From: an uncultured Bacilli bacterium
Lineage (GTDB): Bacteria; Bacillota_I; Bacilli_A; RF39; UBA660
Length of the DNA stretch: 39,654 nucleotides
NCBI GenBank assembly: GCA_947628535.1
Contig: CANRAF010000009.1
Coordinates: forward strand, 1-39,654
Direction: 5' to 3'
The position numbers and the translations under genes are program-made. The stretch's first letter is position 1. The number at the start of each line of letters is the position of its first letter. The notes below the pieces were generated by a model. That model was not told the origin of the DNA and did not search any database. It saw nothing but the letters and a program-made list of their open reading frames with translations. Shown here one piece after another: positions 33,869-39,654 of this stretch.

Positions 33869-35779
33869 GTGTTTACTAAGAAAAATGATGAAAGAATAAA
33901 GTTTGTACTTTTAATTTTTATCCTTCTTTTTTTAATTATATTTTTTAAGATTGTTTATGTTCAGGTTTTTTCTTATGATAAGTTAAGTAATCTATCTGAT
34001 GATTTATGGAGTAGAGAGCTTCCAATAAGTGCTGCACGTGGGAAAATACTGGATCGTAATGGTAAAGTTCTCGCAGATAATATTACTATTACAAGTCTTA
34101 TTATTATTCCAAATCAAATAAAAGAACCGGAAAAGGTTGCAAAAACGTTAAGTGATATATTAAATACTGATTATGATGATATGTATAAACATGTAACTAA
34201 GAAAACTTCTATTGAAAGAATTCACCCAGAGGGAAGGGGGTTATCTTTTTCGGTTGCTGATAAAATAAATAGTTATAATTTTGAGGGAGTCTATTTAGTT
34301 AAAGAAGCCAAAAGATATTATCCAAATGGCAATATGCTTTCCCATGTTCTTGGATACACTGGTATTGACAATCAAGGACTTTCGGGTGTTGAACTTTTAT
34401 ATGATGATTATTTAACAGGAGAAGATGGAGCAATTAAATATTATAGTGATGCAAAGGGGAATAAACTTGATATGGCTGAAGTATATACAGAGCCAGAAGC
34501 AGGACTTGATGTTATGCTAACTGTCGATTTTGATATTCAAACTTCTATTGAAAGGGAACTTGATAATATTGTTACATCTTTTTCGCCTGACCATGCTTTA
34601 GCAGTAGCAATGAATCCTAATACTGGAGAGATTCTTGCAATGAGTTCAAGACCAGATTTTGATCCAAATAACTATAAAAATTATAGTAAAGAAACTTTAA
34701 ATAGAAATCTTCCTATTTGGATGACTTATGAACCTGGTTCTACTTTCAAAATAATTACAACAGCAGCTGCTGTTGAAGAAGGTGTAGTCAATTTAGAAAA
34801 AGATGAGTTTTATGATAGTGGTTCTGTTACTGTAAGTGGGGCAAAGCTTAGATGTTGGAAAGCAGGGGGACACGGTCATCAGACAATGCTTCAGGTATTT
34901 GAAAACTCTTGTAACCCTGGTTTTGTAAAAATGGGCTTTTCTCTTGGAAAGGAAAAATTATTTAATTATATTGATTTATTTGGTTTTGGAGATAAAACAG
35001 GTATTGATTTAAATGGTGAAGGGAAAGGAATTATTTTTGATGTAGACGATGTAAAAGATTTGGAGCTTGCTACAACTGCTTTTGGACAAGGAGTTAGTGT
35101 TACACCAATTCAGCAAATAACTGCAGTATCATCAATAGTAAATGGAGGTAATTTATATAAACCATATATAATGAAGAGTATTTTAGATAGTAAAACTAAC
35201 AATGTATATTTGGAAAAAAATAAAGAATTCGTTAAGAAAACTGTTAGTAAAAATACTTCAAACATTTTAAAGATGGCGCTTGAGAGTGTAGTTGCTAAAG
35301 GTGGAGGTAAAGTTACTTATATTGATGGTTATAGAGTAGGAGGAAAAACTGGAACTGCTCAAAAAGTAGAAAATGGGCATTATCTAGATAATAATTATAT
35401 TATGAGTTTTATGGCTGTTCTTCCAAGTAATGATCCTGAAATTGTTTTATATCTTGCAATTGATAATCCTAAAAAAACAGCACTTTTATCTAGTTATACT
35501 ACAACACCTTATGTTAGAAAAATTCTTCTTGATATTATAAATATAATGGATATTCAAAAACAAAAAATGCAAAAAGAAAAAGATTATGAATGGATGGATA
35601 AAAAATACTTTGAAGTACCTAACGTAATTGGAATGACAAAAGATGAGGCTAAAAAACATTTATCGCTCTTTGATATTACTTATGTTGGTGATGGAGATAT
35701 AGTGGTAGATCAAACTCCAAGTGCTAATACAAGATATTATGAAACAGGCACTATTAAACTTTTGATGGGAAACAGATAA
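33869..35779 (+). CDS. spoVD: Class B penicillin-binding protein with one PASTA domain (SpoVD/FtsI type)
   Basis: Peptidoglycan transpeptidase, 636 residues from a GTG start after TAGGTGAT. One N-terminal membrane helix (about 11-32), a dimerisation/pedestal domain starting ARGKILDRNGKVLADN, and a transpeptidase domain with SxxK in EPGSTFKIIT, SxN in ENSCNPGF and KTG in GGKTGTAQ. A single C-terminal PASTA domain (VPNVIGMTKDEAKKHL) follows. One PASTA is the SpoVD pattern; division PBP2B usually has two. With mraY and ftsW next to it this may be the sole division PBP, so SpoVD and FtsI roles cannot be separated from sequence. Confidence 0.92.
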   Translation: MFTKKNDERIKFVLLIFILLFLIIFFKIVYVQVFSYDKLSNLSDDLWSRELPISAARGKILDRNGKVLADNITITSLIIIPNQIKEPEKVAKTLSDILNTDYDDMYKHVTKKTSIERIHPEGRGLSFSVADKINSYNFEGVYLVKEAKRYYPNGNMLSHVLGYTGIDNQGLSGVELLYDDYLTGEDGAIKYYSDAKGNKLDMAEVYTEPEAGLDVMLTVDFDIQTSIERELDNIVTSFSPDHALAVAMNPNTGEILAMSSRPDFDPNNYKNYSKETLNRNLPIWMTYEPGSTFKIITTAAAVEEGVVNLEKDEFYDSGSVTVSGAKLRCWKAGGHGHQTMLQVFENSCNPGFVKMGFSLGKEKLFNYIDLFGFGDKTGIDLNGEGKGIIFDVDDVKDLELATTAFGQGVSVTPIQQITAVSSIVNGGNLYKPYIMKSILDSKTNNVYLEKNKEFVKKTVSKNTSNILKMALESVVAKGGGKVTYIDGYRVGGKTGTAQKVENGHYLDNNYIMSFMAVLPSNDPEIVLYLAIDNPKKTALLSSYTTTPYVRKILLDIINIMDIQKQKMQKEKDYEWMDKKYFEVPNVIGMTKDEAKKHLSLFDITYVGDGDIVVDQTPSANTRYYETGTIKLLMGNR

Positions 35780-35835
35780 TGTAAATTGTAAGTAAAATTT
35801 AAATTAAAAATGTAGTATCTTATTTAAATATATAG

Positions 35836-35841
35836 TATAAT
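35836..35841 (+). promoter_or_regulatory. Probable -10 box of mraY
   Basis: TATAAT in ATAGTATAATTG, 25 bases before the mraY ATG; the preceding 56-base gap has no clear terminator. Confidence 0.4.
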
Positions 35842-35866
35842 TGTCTAGAGGATTGAGGTGCATTTT

Positions 35867-36847
35867 ATGTTAATTTTAACTAAATCTATTTTATCAATTA
35901 TGGTTGGATTTATTGCAGCAGTTATTATTGGACTTTTCCTTATACCGGTTTTAAAAAGAATAAACTTTGGTCAAAGAATTAGTGAATATGTTGGAGAGTC
36001 TCATCGAAAAAAAGAAGGTACTCCTACAATGGGAGGAATAATTTTTATAATTCCAACGATACTTTCAATTTTATTTTTAGTTTTAGATGGTAGACTTGAA
36101 ATGTCTTATAATTTACTTATTATTATGGTTGTATTTGTCCTTTATGCCTTTATTGGATTTTTAGATGATTTTTTATCTTTAAAAAGAGGTAAAAACGAGG
36201 GACTTACAGTTGTTCAGAAATTTATTGGACAAATTATTATTGCAATTCTTTTCTTTGCTATTTATATGAAATATAATGGTAATACTTATTTAACTATTAG
36301 TACTCTTGGAATCAATATAGATTTAGGATGGTTTTATGGAGTATTTATCCTGCTTTTAATGGTTGGATTTTCAAATGCTGTTAATTTAACAGATGGACTT
36401 GATGGGTTAGCAGGTGGACTTAGTGCTATTGCATTTATTGCGTTTGCTCTTATCTCACTATTTATAAATCAAGAAGATGTTGGAATTTTTTGTTTTGTAC
36501 TTACTGGTGCTATAGCAGGATTTTTAATGTTTAATTCCTATCCAGCAAGAGTATTTATGGGCGATACGGGATCTCTTGCTTTAGGAGCTGTTTTAGCAAC
36601 AGTTGCAATTTTAACAAGAAGAGAAATTACTTTATTTGTAATTGGACTTGTCTTCTTTTTAGAAGCATTAAGTGTAATGATTCAAGTATTTTGGTATAAA
36701 CTTAAAAAGAAAAGAATATTTTTAATGACTCCAATTCATCATCATTTTGAAAAAAAAGGATATGAAGAACCTGATATTGTAAAAGGATTTTGGCTTGCAG
36801 GTATTATTTGTGCTGTTCTTGGAATATTCTTTGCAGTTTGGATTTAG
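35867..36847 (+). CDS. mraY: Phospho-MurNAc-pentapeptide transferase MraY
   Basis: Makes lipid I from UDP-MurNAc-pentapeptide and undecaprenyl phosphate. Ten predicted membrane helices with family motifs: GTPTMGG, GFLDDFLSL with the DD pair, NLTDGLDGLAGG, FMGDTGSLALG and the C-terminal PIHHHFE. ATG 35867 is preferred to GTG 35858, which overlaps the GAGGTG site. In Bacilli mraY normally sits between murE and murD; here it is flanked directly by the PBP and ftsW. Confidence 0.96.
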   Translation: MLILTKSILSIMVGFIAAVIIGLFLIPVLKRINFGQRISEYVGESHRKKEGTPTMGGIIFIIPTILSILFLVLDGRLEMSYNLLIIMVVFVLYAFIGFLDDFLSLKRGKNEGLTVVQKFIGQIIIAILFFAIYMKYNGNTYLTISTLGINIDLGWFYGVFILLLMVGFSNAVNLTDGLDGLAGGLSAIAFIAFALISLFINQEDVGIFCFVLTGAIAGFLMFNSYPARVFMGDTGSLALGAVLATVAILTRREITLFVIGLVFFLEALSVMIQVFWYKLKKKRIFLMTPIHHHFEKKGYEEPDIVKGFWLAGIICAVLGIFFAVWI

Positions 36848-36870
36848 TTTTATATATTTATCTAATAATT

Positions 36871-36897
36871 AAACACTATTATTTAGTGTTTTTTTGT
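36871..36897 (+). terminator. Terminator after mraY
   Basis: AAACACTA (36871-36878) pairs with TAGTGTTT (36884-36891), then T-run. Confidence 0.75.
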
Positions 36898-36940
36898 TTT
36901 ATCTTATTATTTATTTCATATGATTTATTAAGGTGATCTT

Positions 36941-38026
36941 ATGCTTAAAAATAAAAGACTAATCCTTTTTATTGTTATGACTTTACTAATACTTATTGGT
37001 CTTTTAATGATTTTTTCGTCATCTTATATTTGGGCTGATTATAAATTCGGTGATAGTTTAAAATATGTTAAACAACAGTTGATTTTTGTTATTATTGGAT
37101 TTTTAATTTTATATATTATTATGAAATTAAATAGTGATTTTTTTTATAAATATTCTAAGTATTTTTTAATTATCTCTTTTATTTTGCTTGGGCTTGTTTT
37201 AATACCTGGTGTAGGAGTAGTTAGAAATGGTTCGAGAAGCTGGTTTGGAATTGGATCATTTGGTATTCAACCTAGTGAAGCTATGAAGATTGCAATTATT
37301 ATTTTTACTGCGAAATATTTGAGTCTTAAGAGGAATGTTTATAAAAAATTTAGTACGATTGTACCTGTTATTATAATAATGGGACTTGCTTTTTTGCTTA
37401 TTATGCTTCAGCCGGATTTTGGGACAGGAGTAATTTTGGTGATGTCTGTTGTAGCAGTTTTATTTACTGCAGGAGTTAATATGAAATATTTTTATATGTT
37501 TGGACTTATTGGTGTAGTGGGAGCAGTTGTTTTAATCTTAATAGCTCCTTATAGATTAGATAGAATTACTTCATTTTTAAATCCATGGAGTGACCCTCTT
37601 GGGACAGGATTTCAAATTATTCAAAGCCTTTATGCTATAGGACCAGGAGGACTCTTGGGATTTGGTTTTTTAGGTTCAAGACAAAAACATTTTTATCTTC
37701 CAGAACCTCAAACAGATTTTATTTTCTCAATTATTTGTGAGGAATTTGGTATTTTTGGGGCTCTTTTAGTGATTGTTTTATTTGCAATTTTAATTATTAT
37801 GATTATAAAACTTGCTTTAGATGAAGAAAATATGTTTAAAAAATATGTTATATTTGGACTTGGGTTTCAAATAATATTTCAAGCAATACTTAATTTAAGT
37901 GTAGTTATTGGCCTTATACCAGTTACTGGAGTTACTCTTCCTTTTATTTCTTATGGGGGCTCTTCACTTCTTGTTACAATGGTTTCTATGGGAATTATTT
38001 TAAATCTTTCTAAAAGAAACGATTGA
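36941..38026 (+). CDS. ftsW: SEDS-family peptidoglycan polymerase FtsW/SpoVE
   Basis: Lipid II polymerase that works with a class B PBP. 361 residues and about ten membrane helices. Family motifs: FSSSYIWA at the start, RSWFGIGSFGIQPSEAMKI, LQPDFGTG with the catalytic Asp region, PEPQTDFIF in the large extracellular loop and PFISYGGSSLL near the end. AAGGTGATCTT precedes the ATG. Its partner is most likely the PBP encoded at 33869. RodA is the alternative, but dcw-type neighbours favour FtsW/SpoVE. Confidence 0.93.
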   Translation: MLKNKRLILFIVMTLLILIGLLMIFSSSYIWADYKFGDSLKYVKQQLIFVIIGFLILYIIMKLNSDFFYKYSKYFLIISFILLGLVLIPGVGVVRNGSRSWFGIGSFGIQPSEAMKIAIIIFTAKYLSLKRNVYKKFSTIVPVIIIMGLAFLLIMLQPDFGTGVILVMSVVAVLFTAGVNMKYFYMFGLIGVVGAVVLILIAPYRLDRITSFLNPWSDPLGTGFQIIQSLYAIGPGGLLGFGFLGSRQKHFYLPEPQTDFIFSIICEEFGIFGALLVIVLFAILIIMIIKLALDEENMFKKYVIFGLGFQIIFQAILNLSVVIGLIPVTGVTLPFISYGGSSLLVTMVSMGIILNLSKRND

Positions 38027-38060
38027 TATTAATAGTAAATAATAGTTTTTGTTTTAATAA

Positions 38061-38093
38061 AAAATATTTAATTATTTAGTTAAATATTTTTTT
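38061..38093 (+). terminator. Terminator after ftsW
   Basis: AAAATATTTAA (38061-38071) pairs with TTAAATATTTT (38080-38090), then TTT. Confidence 0.75.
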
Positions 38094-38129
38094 AGTGTTA
38101 GTTGGATTTTATTACAAAAGATATAAAGT

Positions 38130-38157
38130 TTGAAAATTGTTATATGGTTAATATAAT
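38130..38157 (+). promoter_or_regulatory. Possible upstream promoter of the SH3b gene
   Basis: TTGAAA (38130-38135), a 16-base spacer and TATAAT (38152-38157). If used it would read through the G tract and give a leader of about 110 bases. Confidence 0.4.
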
Positions 38158-38206
38158 GAGATATATTGTGTTGAAATAAAATAATAAAAGTAAATAAAAA
38201 TAAAGC

Positions 38207-38235
38207 TTGACAATACCCGGGGGGGGGGTGATAAT
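38207..38235 (+). promoter_or_regulatory. Probable phase-variable promoter with G10 spacer
   Basis: TTGACA (38207-38212), a spacer of exactly 17 bases, then GATAAT (38230-38235) preceded by T. Ten of the 17 spacer bases are one uninterrupted G run. Gain or loss of a G would change the spacing from the optimum, the mechanism of several known phase-variable promoters. At the present length the spacing is optimal, so the assembled state would be ON. A TAATATAT/ATATATTA inverted repeat follows at 38232-38252. Confidence 0.75.
38219..38228 (+). repeat. Poly-G tract (G10)
   Basis: Ten consecutive G, directly after CCC, in a strongly AT-rich intergenic region; by far the longest G run in the window. 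A homopolymer of this length is prone to slipped-strand mispairing. Confidence 0.95.
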
Positions 38236-38272
38236 ATATATGTAATATATTATATAAGTAGGAGTGGTAAAA

Positions 38273-39654
38273 TTGAAAAAAGTATTTATAATGATATTAT
38301 TCATAAGTTTTTCGTTTATGTTCATAGGGAGTGTAAATGCACTTGAATATGGAAGAGTAACTTATGACAGTGGGGTTAATGTAAGGAAAGGAGCAGGAAC
38401 AAACTATTCAAAACTAGGAACACTAAAATATAATGACGCAATTTATATATTAAATAAAACCCCAATAAAAAGTGGTAATGGATGCTCAAGTGGATGGCAC
38501 AAAATAAATTATAACGGAACATATGGGTATATATGCAGTATATATGCGTCAACATCAGGAGTAACAATAAATACAAAAACATCAGTAAATATAAGAAATG
38601 GCGCAGGAACAAATTACGGAATATATAAAAAGGCAGTAAAAAATAAACAAATGACACTTGTATCTTCAACAAAATATAAGGGTTCAGGGTGCTCAAATGG
38701 ATGGTATAAATTAAATTATAATACATCAACAAGTAAATATATATGTAGTTCTTATACAACAAATTATATGTCAGGAGTAAATGCAATAATAACAAATGCA
38801 ACAGGGGCAAATATAAGAAGTAAAGCAACAACAAAGTCAACAAAAATAGCAAGTGTAAGATATGGACAAGGAGTAACATTAGCAACAAAGACAAAATATA
38901 AAGGTACAGGATGCGCAGCAGGTTACTATAAAATAAATTATAAAGGGAATATAAGATATGTATGTAGTAATTTAGTAAAGATAGCAAAGAGCAATTATGT
39001 AGTAAATAATTTAACAGGAGTAAACATAAGAACAAAAGCATCATCAACATCAAGTAAGGCAATAGGACTATCATATGTAAAGCCAGTAGTATTAGAGTCA
39101 ACAGCAAAATATAAGGGAACAGGATGTAGTAGCGGCTGGTATAAATTAAATTTAAATGGAAAGACAAGATATGTATGTAGTAAATATGTAACATCAACAA
39201 GTAATGTAACATTTACAACATCAAGAGTAAATGTAAGAAACGGACTTGGAACAAATTATAAGATATATAAGAATTTAGCAAGTAATAGGGCAGTAGTATT
39301 ACTTTCAACAACAAAATATAGTGGAGCAGGATGTAGTGCAGGCTGGTATAAAATAAGCTTAGATGGAGGAACAAGATATATATGTAGTTCATATACAGAA
39401 TTAGGGAAAGTAAGTAAGAGTACTACACCAGAAGTAAAACCAGAAAAATCCCAAGCAACAATAAGCTTTAATGTAGATGATGGAAAATATGCAAATTATA
39501 ATCAAATATTAAAAGATAAGTTGAAATTTGAAACAAAAGATTCATATGGAGATGGAAGTTTAAAATATGAAGGTGGAAAATTAAGTGGATTATTATTAAA
39601 GAATAATAAGATAACACTAAATACAGAAGATCAAACAAAATATAAGAACACACC
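38273..39654 (+). CDS. SH3b-repeat surface protein (3' end outside window)
   Basis: A TTG start at 38273 follows GGAGTGG; the frame stays open to the window end (460 codons). A signal peptide (KKVFIMILFISFSFMFIGS, then VNALEYGRV) is closely related to that of the autolysin at 13082-15904. Five SH3b units follow, each with an N-[IV]R strand and a G-C-x-x-G-W/Y turn: NVRKGAGTNYS, NIRNGAGTNYG, NIRSKATTKS, NIRTKASSTS, NVRNGLGTNYK. They align unit by unit with the first five of the autolysin. After about residue 380 the sequence (ATISFNVDDGKYANYNQIL) leaves the paralogy and no glucosaminidase is reached. Codons prefer third-position A, unlike the core genes but like the gene at the left edge. Expression is probably phase-variable. 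Confidence 0.85.
   Translation, partial: MKKVFIMILFISFSFMFIGSVNALEYGRVTYDSGVNVRKGAGTNYSKLGTLKYNDAIYILNKTPIKSGNGCSSGWHKINYNGTYGYICSIYASTSGVTINTKTSVNIRNGAGTNYGIYKKAVKNKQMTLVSSTKYKGSGCSNGWYKLNYNTSTSKYICSSYTTNYMSGVNAIITNATGANIRSKATTKSTKIASVRYGQGVTLATKTKYKGTGCAAGYYKINYKGNIRYVCSNLVKIAKSNYVVNNLTGVNIRTKASSTSSKAIGLSYVKPVVLESTAKYKGTGCSSGWYKLNLNGKTRYVCSKYVTSTSNVTFTTSRVNVRNGLGTNYKIYKNLASNRAVVLLSTTKYSGAGCSAGWYKISLDGGTRYICSSYTELGKVSKSTTPEVKPEKSQATISFNVDDGKYANYNQILKDKLKFETKDSYGDGSLKYEGGKLSGLLLKNNKITLNTEDQTKYKNT

Noticed and set aside
38232-38252. TAATATAT/ATATATTA inverted repeat as an operator
   Set aside because: Composed only of A and T in an AT-rich region; expected by chance, so not claimed.
38376-39653. 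Long minus-strand frames opposite the SH3b gene
   Set aside because: Antisense to a clear SH3b-repeat frame; hydrophobic repetitive product results from reversing its A-rich codons.

Overview
The window comes from a strongly AT-rich bacterium that uses the standard genetic code (TGA serves as a normal stop, for example in prpC and dnaD). Gene content and order point to Bacillota, class Bacilli. The runs rlmN-prpC-prkC-rsgA-rpe with rpmB on the opposite strand, yunB-yutD, dnaD-nth and spoVID-ysxE all occur in the same arrangement, or very nearly so, around Bacillus subtilis. The compact spacing, the AT richness and the prepilin-like and SH3b surface proteins would fit an uncultured gut lineage of the RF39 type; that placement is an inference from memory, not a computed result.

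Layout. 1-1680: the 3' part of a surface or pilin-like gene whose C-terminus looks like the variable region of a diversity-generating retroelement (DGR). It is followed by hairpins, a second orphan variable-region cassette and a terminator. 1690-6890: translation and signalling operon (rlmN, prpC, prkC, rsgA, rpe) converging on rpmB. 6976-9320: a TasA/CalY-like exported protein, yunB, yutD and HU. 9377-11734: cca, dnaD, nth. 11778-15922 (minus strand): a cohesin-like/cadherin-like anchored protein and a large SH3b/glucosaminidase autolysin. 16046-22090: a cytidylate-kinase-like protein, a membrane-linked Xre regulator, tRNA-Cys, a CBS-DRTGG pyrophosphatase and the spoVID-ysxE pair. 22089-29050: a small membrane protein, ligA plus a prepilin, a class B sortase, a DUF3810 membrane metallopeptidase bracketed by 23-bp direct repeats, and two unrecognised genes. 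29104-33428: M29 aminopeptidase, a YetF-like protein, T-box-controlled aspS and a broken FxLYD gene. 33518-38026: tRNA-Lys and a cell-wall block (SpoVD-type PBP, mraY, ftsW). 38027-39654: a second SH3b surface protein, cut by the window end, behind a promoter whose spacer contains a G10 tract.

How it fits together. The core is ordinary housekeeping (translation, replication, cell wall, Ser/Thr phosphosignalling with PASTA sensing). The accessory theme is the cell surface: two SH3b proteins, a sortase, pilin-like proteins, a TasA-like protein and a cohesin-like protein. Two of the surface genes carry sequence signs of fast variation: DGR-type hypermutation at the left edge, and likely phase-variable transcription by poly-G slippage at the right edge. 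No reverse transcriptase or template repeat for the DGR is in the window. Other unusual points are a sortase gene that appears to start at AUU, and an autolysin whose catalytic domain is interrupted by a circularly permuted two-repeat SH3b insert.
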